Source of the DNA: a virus | Virus record (IMG/VR): IMGVR_UViG_3300027782_003601 | Span: 62,001-126,000 of that record | Strand: one strand, 5' to 3' | Length of the DNA: 64,000 bases | Part shown: piece after piece, positions 1 to 8,747 of the stretch | Numbering within the stretch: the first letter of the stretch is position 1 | Layout of the letters: every line of letters begins with the position of its first letter | Notes under the pieces: model-generated | Databases searched by the model: none | What the model saw: only the letters and a program-made list of their open reading frames with translations | What the model was told of the DNA's origin: nothing | Made by a program: the position numbers and the translations under genes

Positions 1-2
1 AA

Positions 3-275
3 AATGAGGTAAATAGTGGAAAAAAATTACCAAATGAAGAAGAAAGCGAAGTCATAATGGAAAATATTCGTATTCCAATAGATTCCGATGGTGATGGTGT
101 AATTGATGGGTGGGATACCGATGGTGATGGGTTAATAAATGAATGGAAAGAAATTGGTCCAAGAAATGGTATGCAACCATATTATGCAAAACCTGATTTT
201 GATTGGAATAATAAAAATGCTTGGATAAATGACCAAAATGCAGTTAATTTTTGGTTAAAATACAAAAAATCATAA
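3..275 (+). CDS. Partial protein with calcium-binding type-3 repeats (5' end outside window)
   Basis: The reading frame is open from base 3 with no stop before the first ATG at 57, so the gene very probably starts upstream of the window and only its C-terminal end is present. Two DxDGDG loops (DSDGDG and DTDGDG, residues 9-30 counted from the ATG at 57) look like thrombospondin type-3 or dockerin/EF-hand-like calcium sites. The tail is rich in Trp and Asn (FDWNNKNAW). A short protein of 72 residues starting at 57 cannot be excluded. Function is not known; calcium-binding repeats of this kind are usual in surface or secreted proteins, so an extracellular or virion role is only a guess. Confidence 0.5.
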   Translation, partial: NEVNSGKKLPNEEESEVIMENIRIPIDSDGDGVIDGWDTDGDGLINEWKEIGPRNGMQPYYAKPDFDWNNKNAWINDQNAVNFWLKYKKS

Positions 276-304
276 CAAAGCTTGTTTTTATGAAATAAAT
301 GTTG

Positions 305-314
305 TATATTTATA
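305..314 (+). promoter_or_regulatory. Putative promoter TATATTTATA before uvsE
   Basis: TATATTTATA lies 2 nt before the ATG at 317, with a TTG at 282-284, 20 bp upstream of the box, as in Bacteroidota -33/-7 promoters. If transcription starts 5-7 nt after the box, the mRNA would be leaderless or would start inside the gene. Alternatively the box is silent and translation starts at the in-frame ATG at 299. Confidence 0.5.
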
Positions 315-316
315 CT

Positions 317-1222
317 ATGAATATAGGATATGCATGTATTAATATGACGATGGGTAAAAAAGTTACCACAAATCGTTCAATGGTGAAAAAAACGTTCAAT
401 GCCAAAGGCTTGGATTATGTTTCGGAGTTGGCATTAGCAAATGCTAAAGATATTATCAAAATTTTAGAATGGAATAGACAACATAAGATTCATTTCTTTC
501 GTCTATCTTCTGCAATTATTCCGTGGGGTGATAATTTAGACTTAACTCAATTAAAAGATTATAAAGAGATTAAGAATGAATTAAAGAAAGCAGGTGATTA
601 CGCTAAACTTCATAACATCCGTATAACATCACACCCAGGTCCATTTAATGTATTGGTTTCTCCAAATGAGAAAGTAATTTTGGCTACAATAGCAGATTTA
701 GAATTACATGGTAAAATCTTTGATATGATGGGGTTAGAATTATCGCCTTATAATAAGATTAATATTCATTGTAATGGCGTTTACGGAGATAAAAAATCTG
801 CAATGGATAGATTCATCAAAAACTTTCAAAGACTCTCTAAATCGGTACAAAAACGACTTACAATTGAGAATGATGATAAAGCATCTATGTATTCAGTTAA
901 AGATTTAATGTATATACATAAAGCAATCAAAATACCGATTGTATTTGATTATCATCATCATACATTTTGTACAGGTGATTTATCAGAAGAAGATGCACTT
1001 AAACTAGCAGCTACAACTTGGCCCAAAGGTATTACGCCAGTTGTACATTATTCCGAATCAAAGGCATTGCATGAAAATAATCCAAAAGAAAAACCACAAT
1101 CCCATTCATTATATATCAATACTCTACCTAATACATACGAATTGGTTGTGGACATTATGTTGGAATGCAAAGCTAAAGAGCTTGCTTTATTAGATATAAA
1201 AAAAAAATATAAAATAGATTGA
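317..1222 (+). CDS. uvsE: UV damage endonuclease (UvdE/UvsE family)
   Basis: TIM-barrel, metal-dependent endonuclease that nicks DNA 5' of UV photoproducts and starts alternative excision repair. The protein begins MNIGYACINM and carries the family signatures YVSELALANAKD, FRLSSAIIPWG, TSHPGPFN, HCNGVYGDKKSAMDRFI, LTIENDD, FDYHHHTF and VVHYSES in the right order, and its length of about 301 residues is normal for the family. An in-frame ATG at 299 would add MLYIYT, but family members start close to GYACIN, so 317 is preferred. It lies first in a run with peptide deformylase and the late sigma factor. Phage-encoded UvdE is known; it probably repairs phage DNA in sunlit water. Confidence 0.9.
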   Translation: MNIGYACINMTMGKKVTTNRSMVKKTFNAKGLDYVSELALANAKDIIKILEWNRQHKIHFFRLSSAIIPWGDNLDLTQLKDYKEIKNELKKAGDYAKLHNIRITSHPGPFNVLVSPNEKVILATIADLELHGKIFDMMGLELSPYNKINIHCNGVYGDKKSAMDRFIKNFQRLSKSVQKRLTIENDDKASMYSVKDLMYIHKAIKIPIVFDYHHHTFCTGDLSEEDALKLAATTWPKGITPVVHYSESKALHENNPKEKPQSHSLYINTLPNTYELVVDIMLECKAKELALLDIKKKYKID

Positions 1223-1237
1223 ACCAAAAACAAATAA

Positions 1238-1885
1238 ATGAAATTAATTACAGATAAAAACACAAATGGTTTAACATCCAAAGAATTTACAGAATTCTTA
1301 AAAACTCCTACATTATATTCTACTTTTACAAAAGAAGAAGCAGATGAATTAGAACAAACACTTAAAAAAGGATTGGAAACATATCCAGGTTTAGGTATTT
1401 CGGCAACTCAATTAGGAATTAAAAAAAGAGCATGTTATATTAAGTTTGGTGATGATGAAAATGGTGTAGAATTATTTTTATTAAATCCAATTATTAAAGA
1501 ACGTAGCAAAGATGGATTTTTATTTTACGAAGGATGCTTATCTATTCCAAAAACAATAACTACTCCATTAAAAACTATTCGTGCTACTAAAGTTGTTGTT
1601 TCAACGGATAATTTAGGTGAATTAACATTTGAAATTAATCCAGATGGGGATAAAGCAAATGAAAAAGTTTCACAAGAAACAATGATGACAGTTATTGTTC
1701 AGCATGAGATTGACCACTTAGATGGGTTTACTATTAAAGATAGAGTTTATTCAACTACCCGTTCTGTTAAAAATAATTATGGGAGAAACGATTTAGTTGT
1801 AATGAAATCACCGGATGGTGAAATGATTGAAGTTAAATATAAGAAAGCAAATCAGTTTTTCTTAAAAGGATATGAAGTAGTTTAA
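1238..1885 (+). CDS. def: Peptide deformylase
   Basis: Fe/Zn hydrolase that removes the formyl group from nascent protein N-termini. All three family motifs are present: motif 1 GLGISATQL (51-59), motif 2 EGCLS (98-102, metal-ligand Cys100) and motif 3 QHEIDH (155-160, ligands His156 and His160, catalytic Glu157). At 215 residues it is longer than most phage deformylases (about 130-150), with an N-terminal extension of about 30 residues and a C-terminal tail of about 45. It follows uvsE after 15 nt and precedes a small membrane protein by 1 nt. Phage deformylases are well documented in marine myoviruses, where they are thought to sustain protein maturation during infection. Confidence 0.93.
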   Translation: MKLITDKNTNGLTSKEFTEFLKTPTLYSTFTKEEADELEQTLKKGLETYPGLGISATQLGIKKRACYIKFGDDENGVELFLLNPIIKERSKDGFLFYEGCLSIPKTITTPLKTIRATKVVVSTDNLGELTFEINPDGDKANEKVSQETMMTVIVQHEIDHLDGFTIKDRVYSTTRSVKNNYGRNDLVVMKSPDGEMIEVKYKKANQFFLKGYEVV

Positions 1886-1886
1886 T

Positions 1887-2138
1887 ATGATATTTTTATA
1901 CATAACAATTGCAATTTTATTAGCATTATCCATAATATTGGGTTATGTTATTATTATAAATTTACGAAAGTTGGAAAGTTACGAAGATTTCATTGAAAAA
2001 GAAATCGGCAGAAACGAAGCATTACTGGAGGCATTAAGACAAATAGATGAACGTCAAATGTTTGAGAAGGATGATGATGTAGGTTCAATATTTTACCAAA
2101 TAAAAGAAACCATCGAGAGATTCAAACAATTTAATTAA
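1887..2138 (+). CDS. Small single-pass membrane protein with coiled-coil tail
   Basis: Not recognised. The first 25 residues are a clear hydrophobic transmembrane segment (FLYITIAILLALSIILGYVI), followed by a charged cytoplasmic-type helix rich in Glu, Arg and Leu (about residues 30-80) that looks like a coiled coil. It is tightly packed between def and the sigma factor gene (1 nt gaps), so it is probably co-expressed with them. Its topology would be a short N-out or N-in anchor with a soluble C-terminal helix; a role in host membrane or transcription remodelling cannot be read from sequence. Confidence 0.6.
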   Translation: MIFLYITIAILLALSIILGYVIIINLRKLESYEDFIEKEIGRNEALLEALRQIDERQMFEKDDDVGSIFYQIKETIERFKQFN

Positions 2139-2139
2139 A

Positions 2140-2829
2140 ATGCCAAGAAAACCCAAAAGTAAACAATATTTTACAAAAGATACAGAAGATGCTATTATAG
2201 AGTATAACTCAACCGATGACCAAAGAGTTAAAGATAAAGTTTATAAAGATAGAATAAAACCTGCATTTGATAAACTTGCAGAAATAGTTTATAACAAATG
2301 GAAATTCAGTTATTTTGATGATGACCCTAGAGATGTAATGTCTGAAGTTGTTACATTTATGATTGAAAAGATTCATATGTACAAAGAAGGTAAAGGTAAA
2401 GCATTCTCTTATTTTACTATTGTTGCCAGAAACTATTTGATTTTAAATAACAACGCAAATTACAAACGATATAAAGATACTGATATTATATCAAACTTAC
2501 CCGAACATTGGGATACTGAAAACAATTGGGAAGAAGAAACTATAAATGATGAATTTCGTACATTTAATAAAAGAATGTTGGCATATTGGGATATTCATTT
2601 AGAAAATCATTTCCCAAAGAAAAGAGATATGCAAATCGCAGATGCAGTTTTAGAATTATTCAGAAGAGCAGAATACATAGAAAGTTTCAATAAAAAATCT
2701 TTATATCTACTTATTAGAGAGATGACTGGACATCCAACTCATTATATAACTAAGATTGTCAATAAAATGAAAGACAAGCAAATGGAGTTATATAGTGAAT
2801 TTGATAGAACAGGAGACTTGACTATGTAA
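2140..2829 (+). CDS. Late-transcription sigma factor, T4 gp55-like
   Basis: The protein of 229 residues has the layout of the phage late sigma family: a basic N-terminus, a region-2-like helix block (DPRDVMSEVVTFMIEKIHMY, then KGKAFSYFTIVARNYL) in which the KG..F.YF..VARN segment is the conserved core/-10 recognition helix, and a C-terminal helical part (about 150-220) with LLIREMTGHPTHYITKIVNKM that could be a helix-turn-helix. T4 gp55 is 185 residues and recognises the -10-like late promoter together with the sliding clamp. Its presence fits the recurring TATATTTATA motif before late genes in this window. Identification is by pattern, not alignment. Confidence 0.8.
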   Translation: MPRKPKSKQYFTKDTEDAIIEYNSTDDQRVKDKVYKDRIKPAFDKLAEIVYNKWKFSYFDDDPRDVMSEVVTFMIEKIHMYKEGKGKAFSYFTIVARNYLILNNNANYKRYKDTDIISNLPEHWDTENNWEEETINDEFRTFNKRMLAYWDIHLENHFPKKRDMQIADAVLELFRRAEYIESFNKKSLYLLIREMTGHPTHYITKIVNKMKDKQMELYSEFDRTGDLTM

Positions 2830-2853
2830 ATAATTATTAATAAAGAATAAAAT

Positions 2854-3258
2854 ATGGCATCTGAATTTCAGTTATTTGATGGTAAAAACTTATCATCACT
2901 ATTTAAAGATATTTACGATAATCAACAAGTAAAAAAGAAGAATATATCAGATATGATTGAATCTCTTCGTAAGCTGATTCGTAATGTAGGTGAAGCAACA
3001 GTACTTGCACCTATTATTAGAGATTTAATTGATTCATCTATTAAAAACGATGACCACTTAATTAAATTGGCAACAATTGCTCAAAGATTAGCTGCTGCTG
3101 AAGCAAAGGGTATTGGTGAAGACGGTTGGTTGAGTGAGCAAGAAAAAGCACAACTATTAACGGAATTGGAAGATACTGTTAATGAGATTGATAAAAAGAA
3201 TGATGAAAAGTTATTGGATATTCAGGTTGAAATAGAAGATATAAAAACTAAATTATAA
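2854..3258 (+). CDS. Hypothetical helical protein between sigma factor and baseplate genes
   Basis: Not recognised. 134 residues, almost entirely predicted helix, with an Ala-rich stretch (LAAAEAKGIGEDG, about residues 83-95) and an acidic C-terminus (LEDTVNEIDKKNDEKLL onward) suited to coiled-coil formation. Its stop overlaps the next ATG (TAATG), so translation is probably coupled to the spike-like gene downstream. The position next to the sigma factor suggested the T4 co-activator gp33, but I see no gp33 signature; a baseplate assembly or chaperone role is equally possible. Confidence 0.6.
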   Translation: MASEFQLFDGKNLSSLFKDIYDNQQVKKKNISDMIESLRKLIRNVGEATVLAPIIRDLIDSSIKNDDHLIKLATIAQRLAAAEAKGIGEDGWLSEQEKAQLLTELEDTVNEIDKKNDEKLLDIQVEIEDIKTKL

Positions 3259-4457
3259 TGGAAACATTTTTAGCAACGGTAGATAACGTTTATCCAACAA
3301 ATACCAATTTTTTAAAAAAAGAAGGTAAAGATACAATTTCAATATATACCAATTCACCATCATTCTCCGATACAGATGCAAGTTTGTATGGTGCAATAAC
3401 TTATAGATTTGAAGATAGTAATGCTAAAGATGATATTGCAAAACCATTTGATAAAAATAATTTTACATTTCCAATTAAAGGAGAAACTGTTGTAATATTA
3501 AAAATGTTTGGAACAAATTCTCAAACATTTTGGATGCCATATACTAACACACCTTACCCAAATTATAGAAAAGATTACATAACAGATAAAAATACTAAAA
3601 AAGATAAATCTGAAAATAGTGGTGCAAAACTTGAACCTACAAAAATAAATGCAGCAGGTGGAACTATTAAAACAAATATTACTAAAGAAGATGATATTGG
3701 TTATAAAGTAAATGATAAAATTAAATTTATAAAACCAAAAGAAGGCGATACCATTTTAAGTGGTAGAGTTGGTAATACGATTCGTTTATCGGAATTCTTT
3801 TTATCTTCCGATGGTAAATCTTACCCAGGTATATACATTCGTAACAAACAAAATGCAGAATTAGATTCCAATCCAATCGGTCAAATGATTGATGAAGATA
3901 TAAACAAAGATGGAACATCTGTTTATTTTGTATCAGGTAAAACCAAAGTTCCATTTAAAGAAACAATATCTAAAACCAAAATAGGATTTAAAGAATACCC
4001 ATCCGATTTTAGTGGAGAACAATTATTTATAAATTCGGATAGAATAATATTATCTGCAAAAGCAAATGAGTTTATTATATATGGAAAAGGAAATACTGGT
4101 GTAATTACAGATGGTAATTATTCTATAGATGCGGGTAAAGATGTTTATGTTAATTCTGATAAGAATATAACAATACATTCTAATGGTGCAAACCAAATAT
4201 TTTTAAATTCTGAAAATGGTAAGATATATTTAGGTAAAAATCAAGGAGAAGGTGATTTTAAAGCAGATGTTCAAAATATGGTATTAGGTGGTGTATTGGT
4301 TCAAATAATGAGTGAATTAATTGATTTGATAACCGAATCGGTATATGCATCTTCTTTTGGACCAACTTTTCCTGGTCCGGAAAATATTTCATCATTTTTT
4401 GCACTAAAAGATAAATTAAAAACCCTATTATCATCTACAAACTTTTTGAGTAAATAA
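3258..4457 (+). CDS. Baseplate hub/central spike protein, gp5-like (no lysozyme domain)
   Basis: The N-terminal 110 residues resemble an OB-fold spike base (long polar strands, FPIKGETVVILKMFG, WMPYTNTPYP). The C-terminal half has the short alternating pattern of a trimeric beta-helix needle: IDAGKDVYVNSDKNITIHS and QIFLNSENGKIYLG, as in gp5/VgrG-type spikes where each strand ends in Gly, Asn or Asp. T4 gp5 carries an internal lysozyme domain; none is visible here, as is usual in marine relatives. It is followed immediately by another tail gene and lies upstream of gp25- and gp6-like genes, consistent with a baseplate hub location. The spike call is inferred from pattern and context. Confidence 0.6.
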   Translation: METFLATVDNVYPTNTNFLKKEGKDTISIYTNSPSFSDTDASLYGAITYRFEDSNAKDDIAKPFDKNNFTFPIKGETVVILKMFGTNSQTFWMPYTNTPYPNYRKDYITDKNTKKDKSENSGAKLEPTKINAAGGTIKTNITKEDDIGYKVNDKIKFIKPKEGDTILSGRVGNTIRLSEFFLSSDGKSYPGIYIRNKQNAELDSNPIGQMIDEDINKDGTSVYFVSGKTKVPFKETISKTKIGFKEYPSDFSGEQLFINSDRIILSAKANEFIIYGKGNTGVITDGNYSIDAGKDVYVNSDKNITIHSNGANQIFLNSENGKIYLGKNQGEGDFKADVQNMVLGGVLVQIMSELIDLITESVYASSFGPTFPGPENISSFFALKDKLKTLLSSTNFLSK

Positions 4458-4458
4458 A

Positions 4459-5688
4459 ATGTCTTGGACGATATACAAAACTAATGTATTAACATCAGCA
4501 GTAACATTTAGGTTTAAAAATGACTCAGATGGAGCTGCTTCTTTTATTGCAAATGAATACGATGAGTGTATAAAGCGAGGTGGTGATATGATATATGGAG
4601 TTCCTATTATCAATGGTAATGTTATAGGAATGACAAATGTTATAAAAGCAGCTTTCAAAAAAGGCAGAGAAAGTGGTGGTGAAAATTTTAATTTATTAGC
4701 AGAAATATATCCATCCGCATTTGATGCATATTGGTTAGGTGCTGAAATGGCTCCGTTTCCAAATCCGTTAATAAGACCATTGGGTTGGCAATCAACTCCA
4801 CCTGCTCCAGGTACACTTATGAATATTGGACCAGACCCAATATCGTTAGCAAAATCCGTTGCTATAAATAAAGCATTAAAAGAAGCTACACAATCATTAG
4901 TTGATGAATTAAAAAAACAAACAATTGAAATTGGTGGTATTAGTATAAATGTATACGATACAATTATTAAAGTTTTAAATAAAGAAGTTGTTGCAAATGA
5001 AATTAAAAATCATCCTGCAATTATAGCAGGAAAAGAAATAGTTCAAAAATATAACGAAATTAAAAACAAAAAACCTTCAATTGGTTCTCAATTTAAACCA
5101 TCTATTAAATTTCCATTTCCAGAATTACCAAAAAGAAAAGATTTAATTGAAAAATCTAAAAAAAAATTATTGGATGAAGCGGCTGATGAAATTAAAAAAG
5201 GATTAATATTAGCAGTTGAAGAACAAATATTACAAAAAATAATATTACCTATACAATCATCAATAGAATTATCAAAATCAATTCCATCACCAAAGCCTAC
5301 AAAAGAACAAATTAAAAAATCTATAATGGATGCTATAAACGGATTAAAACCTGAAATAGATTTATCTACATTTAATATTCCAAAACTACCGACTAAAGAA
5401 GAATTAAAAAAACAAATAGAAGATGAGTTACCAACAAAAGAAAAATTGATGGCTATAGCATTTGATACGATTAAAGATAAAATTCCAAAAATACCAAATA
5501 TATGGTTTGTTCCACCATCATTTAAATTTAATCCGGCATTTATGATATTTTTAGACCCATTTGTTAATTTGGCAAAGTTGCATTTAATGGGAACGGGTGG
5601 AACTATGATGGTTATGGCTCAATATCCACCACCTGCACCACCTGCTCCTGCTATATTATTATGGTCTGGATATAATGTCATTGGATAA
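4459..5688 (+). CDS. Probable baseplate/tail structural protein with Lys-rich helical middle
   Basis: Not assigned to a named family. 409 residues: a globular N-terminal part (residues 1-140, with GVPIINGNVIGMTNVIKAAF and YWLGAEMAPFPNP), a long Lys/Glu-rich helical region (140-340) containing several KPTKEQIKKSI/LPTKEELKKQI-like repeats, and a compact hydrophobic C-terminus rich in Gly, Met and Pro ending PPPAPPAPAILLWSGYNVIG. The small Pro/Gly-rich tail might be a spike-tip or membrane-contacting element but no PAAR metal-binding motif is evident. Its place directly after the spike-like gene argues for a baseplate hub or tip component. Confidence 0.6.
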   Translation: MSWTIYKTNVLTSAVTFRFKNDSDGAASFIANEYDECIKRGGDMIYGVPIINGNVIGMTNVIKAAFKKGRESGGENFNLLAEIYPSAFDAYWLGAEMAPFPNPLIRPLGWQSTPPAPGTLMNIGPDPISLAKSVAINKALKEATQSLVDELKKQTIEIGGISINVYDTIIKVLNKEVVANEIKNHPAIIAGKEIVQKYNEIKNKKPSIGSQFKPSIKFPFPELPKRKDLIEKSKKKLLDEAADEIKKGLILAVEEQILQKIILPIQSSIELSKSIPSPKPTKEQIKKSIMDAINGLKPEIDLSTFNIPKLPTKEELKKQIEDELPTKEKLMAIAFDTIKDKIPKIPNIWFVPPSFKFNPAFMIFLDPFVNLAKLHLMGTGGTMMVMAQYPPPAPPAPAILLWSGYNVIG

Positions 5689-5699
5689 TTTAAACTTAT

Positions 5700-5709
5700 T
5701 ATATTTATT
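5700..5709 (+). promoter_or_regulatory. Putative late promoter TATATTTATT
   Basis: One mismatch from the recurring TATATTTATA box, placed 22 nt before the ATG at 5732 in a 43-nt intergenic gap. Inferred from recurrence of the motif in the window. Confidence 0.5.
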
Positions 5710-5731
5710 AACATAACGAACATATTTTATT

Positions 5732-6277
5732 ATGAAATCAGACATTTTATTATCACTTATTAAAGAAGTGGTTAGGAATGAAGTTAAAACACAGGTTAGA
5801 CAGCAAGTTATTTCTGAAATAACAAAGCTTGTTAAATCCGGTACAGTTAAATTAAATTCAAACAGAAAACCACAAGCTCCTACATTAAAGGAGGCTATTA
5901 AATCGGTAGACCCGTTTACGGAAGCCACACGTGTTTTGCAAAAAAGTAGAACATCTACATTACAACCTCAAAAAACTCAACAACCTAAAAGGGAATTTTC
6001 AAAAGACCCTATGATTAATGAGATTCTTAATATGACAACTCCATTTTCAGCCGAGCAAAGAGCAGAGGGAGGAATGGGTAGTGGGGCAAGTGTATTAGAT
6101 ATGCTACAACCACAAATGAGTGTTGAAGAAGATGGTTGGGAAACTATGGATTATAGAGAATCCGGTGTCCCACAATCCATACCACAACAATTAGAATCAA
6201 CAGGAGATGCATTACAAGATGCAACTATGAAAGCATTAACAAGAGATTATTCAGAATTGGTAAAAAGATTTAAATAA
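5732..6277 (+). CDS. Hypothetical baseplate-region protein
   Basis: Not recognised. 181 residues with an N-terminal amphipathic helix (LLSLIKEVVRNEVKTQVRQQ) similar to N-terminal peptides seen in head genes of this phage, a Gln/Pro/Lys-rich linker (about 50-90), a Gly-rich turn (EGGMGSGASVL) and an acidic, Gln-rich C-terminal part. Low complexity in the middle suggests a flexible or scaffolding protein. It has its own putative late promoter and its stop overlaps the start of the gp25-like gene (TAATGG), so it belongs to the baseplate operon. Confidence 0.6.
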   Translation: MKSDILLSLIKEVVRNEVKTQVRQQVISEITKLVKSGTVKLNSNRKPQAPTLKEAIKSVDPFTEATRVLQKSRTSTLQPQKTQQPKREFSKDPMINEILNMTTPFSAEQRAEGGMGSGASVLDMLQPQMSVEEDGWETMDYRESGVPQSIPQQLESTGDALQDATMKALTRDYSELVKRFK

Positions 6278-6714
6278 TGGCAATAGAGTTAGGTAAAGTA
6301 AATGTAGTAGATTTAACTGAAAATGATTATAAAATAATAGGAATTGGAATAAACAAAACATCCAATTCAAATGGAATATTTCCCGTTAATTATACAACTT
6401 TATCTCAGGCAAAAGATAATTTAAAAAATTTAATTCTTACACATAAAGGTGAAAGAATTATGAATACAGAATTTGGTTGCGATATTTGGAAATTATTATT
6501 TGAACCAATTATTGAAGGGGAAATAGATAAAAGAATAGAAAATACAATAGTTGATGCAGTATCTATTTGGTTACCATATTTAAATATAGATGAAATAATA
6601 TTTGATTACAATAACAATGATATAGATAACCATACCATTGGATTGGATATTAAATTTTCATTAGTATCAAATCCAAATTTAAGTGATTCAGTACAAATAA
6701 ATGTAAATAATTAA
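6277..6714 (+). CDS. Baseplate wedge protein, gp25/GPW-like
   Basis: The segment LKNLILTHKGERIMNTEFGCDIWKLLFEP (read in two halves: LTHKGERIMNTEFGC and DIWKLLFEP, about residues 48-76) is the hallmark of the GPW/gp25 family, with the conserved R-x-GER-x-M and FG motifs. Length (145 residues) equals that of typical gp25 (132 in T4). gp25 forms the sheath-initiating part of the baseplate wedge, with a shallow lysozyme-like fold and no enzymatic activity. It directly precedes the gp6-like wedge gene, the same order as in many contractile-tail systems, so contractile-tail morphology is implied. Confidence 0.9.
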   Translation: MAIELGKVNVVDLTENDYKIIGIGINKTSNSNGIFPVNYTTLSQAKDNLKNLILTHKGERIMNTEFGCDIWKLLFEPIIEGEIDKRIENTIVDAVSIWLPYLNIDEIIFDYNNNDIDNHTIGLDIKFSLVSNPNLSDSVQINVNN

Positions 6715-6716
6715 TA

Positions 6717-8747
6717 ATGGCAATTAAACCGATAGATAAGAATTGGGGAAACGATAATAAAAAAATAAGTTATCTTGGTAAAGATTTTGCTTCATTAAAG
6801 CAAAATTTAATAGATTATACTAAAACTTATTTCCCCAATTCTTATGCTGATTTTTCCGATGCATCTCCTGGAAATATATTTATAGAGCAAGCAGCTGCTA
6901 TTGGTGATATTCTATCATTTTATCAAGATGTTCAATTAAAAGAATCAATGTTGGCTTATGCTACAGAACGTAAAAATGTTATAGCATTAGCACAAGCAAT
7001 GGGATATAAACCAAAAATATCATCTCCGGCGGTAACAACAATAACAATTTATCAATTAGTTCCATCGGTTGGAGTTGGTTCAAATAGTGTACCTGATAGT
7101 AGATATTATTTGAGAATAAAAGAAGGAATGGAAATCCAATCTTCAACGAATACAAACGTAATATTTAGAACAACAGATTCTGTTAATTTTGCAGAAACTG
7201 GCAGTAATTCGGTTAGTGTATTTGAAAGAGATACAAATGGTAATCCTACACGATATTTAATTTCAAAAAATGTAAAAGCTATATCAGCAAAAGAAATATC
7301 AACTTCAATTACATTTCAAGCAACTGATACCGATTATCCATCTTCAACATTAAATGATACCAATATTATAGAAATAACTTCGGTAAAAGATTTGGATACA
7401 AATGAAATATGGTACGAAGTTCCTTATTTAGCACAGGAAAGTATTTTTATTGAAAAACCAAACACCTCATATAATTCCGATTTAAGCGATTTCTCCGGTT
7501 CAGTACCTTATATTTTAGAAGTACAAAAAGCACCACGTAGATTTTCAACTAAAGTAAATTCCGATAATACAATTGATTTACAATTTGGTAGTGGTGGTGG
7601 TAGTGGATTAGCCGATGAACAAATATTACCTAATACAAAAAATATAGGATTGGGATTAGCAAATAGTATTCAAAGATTAAATAAAGGTATTGACCCATCT
7701 AATTTTTTAAAAACAAATACATTTGGAATATCACCCGCTGGTAAAACTCTTTTAGTAAAATATTTAGTTGGTGGTGGAATTGAATCAAACATTAATAGTG
7801 GTGATTTAACTACAATTAAAAAAATTGAATTTGAAGAAGATATATTATCAATTTCATCTGATATATTAAATTCATATAATGATACAAAAACAACCATTAT
7901 AGTTGAAAATTTAGAACCTGCGGTTGGTGGTAGAAGTAGTGAAACTATTGAAGAAATAAGACAAAATGCATTGGGTTCGTTTGGTTCTCAAAATAGAGCA
8001 GTAACAAGACAGGATTATATTGTTAGAGCATTATCTATGCCAGAACGATATGGTAGTATTGCAAAAGTATATGTATCACCTGATGGTGAAATTGATAATA
8101 ATTCACCAGCATCCATTTTAGCAAATCCAAAATATATTTCAGAATTTGTTGGATTAGTTGATGGGTTAAAAGGGAAATCGCAATCAGAAGTTCAAAAAGA
8201 ATTAGTTAAATATCTTTCACAAAAACGTTCTGCAATATCGGAAGTAAATAATCCATTTGCAATTAATATGTATATTTTGGGATATGATGCAAATAAAAAA
8301 CTTACAAATTTAAACACTGCAATTAAACAAAATCTTAAAACTTATTTAAGTGAATATCGTTTAATGACAGATTCTGTAAATTTATTAAATGGATTTATTG
8401 TAAATATTGGATGTGATTTTGAAATAGTTTGCTATTCTAATTATAATAAAAATGAAGTAATAGCAAATTGTTTAGTACAATTGCAAGATTATTTTAATAT
8501 AGATAATTGGACATTTAATAAACCAATAAATCTTTCAGAAATAGAATTAATATTAGCAAACGTAGAAGGAGTAATGAGCGTTCCATCGGCTAGAATACAT
8601 AATCTTTGTGGTGGGGATGGAAATTATTCTACAAACAAATATAATATAGAGCAAGCAACTAAAGATAAAATTGTGTATCCATCATTAGACCCTTGTGTTT
8701 TTGAAGTTAAGTACCCAAATAAAGATATTAAAGGAAGAGCACTATAA
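6717..8747 (+). CDS. Baseplate wedge protein, gp6/J-like
   Basis: 676 residues, close to T4 gp6 (660). The N-terminus has the ISYLGKDFASLKQNLIDYTK and SPGNIFIEQAAAIGDILSFY motifs of the family, and the middle has the J-like core: GGRSSETIEEIRQNALGSFG followed by QNRAVTRQDYIVRALS (about residues 403-440). The C-terminal third (LSQKRSAISEVNNPFAINMYI onward) matches the dimerisation part of wedge ring proteins. gp6 forms the inner ring of the baseplate and drives its rearrangement on infection. Start and stop overlap neighbours by the TAATG pattern. Confidence 0.88.
   Translation: MAIKPIDKNWGNDNKKISYLGKDFASLKQNLIDYTKTYFPNSYADFSDASPGNIFIEQAAAIGDILSFYQDVQLKESMLAYATERKNVIALAQAMGYKPKISSPAVTTITIYQLVPSVGVGSNSVPDSRYYLRIKEGMEIQSSTNTNVIFRTTDSVNFAETGSNSVSVFERDTNGNPTRYLISKNVKAISAKEISTSITFQATDTDYPSSTLNDTNIIEITSVKDLDTNEIWYEVPYLAQESIFIEKPNTSYNSDLSDFSGSVPYILEVQKAPRRFSTKVNSDNTIDLQFGSGGGSGLADEQILPNTKNIGLGLANSIQRLNKGIDPSNFLKTNTFGISPAGKTLLVKYLVGGGIESNINSGDLTTIKKIEFEEDILSISSDILNSYNDTKTTIIVENLEPAVGGRSSETIEEIRQNALGSFGSQNRAVTRQDYIVRALSMPERYGSIAKVYVSPDGEIDNNSPASILANPKYISEFVGLVDGLKGKSQSEVQKELVKYLSQKRSAISEVNNPFAINMYILGYDANKKLTNLNTAIKQNLKTYLSEYRLMTDSVNLLNGFIVNIGCDFEIVCYSNYNKNEVIANCLVQLQDYFNIDNWTFNKPINLSEIELILANVEGVMSVPSARIHNLCGGDGNYSTNKYNIEQATKDKIVYPSLDPCVFEVKYPNKDIKGRAL

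Noticed and set aside
2854-3258. T4 gp33 late co-activator
   Set aside because: Position next to the sigma factor is suggestive, but no gp33 motif or clamp-binding tail is visible.
4459-5688. PAAR spike-tip protein
   Set aside because: The C-terminus is Pro/Gly-rich but lacks the PAAR motif and metal-binding His/Cys set.
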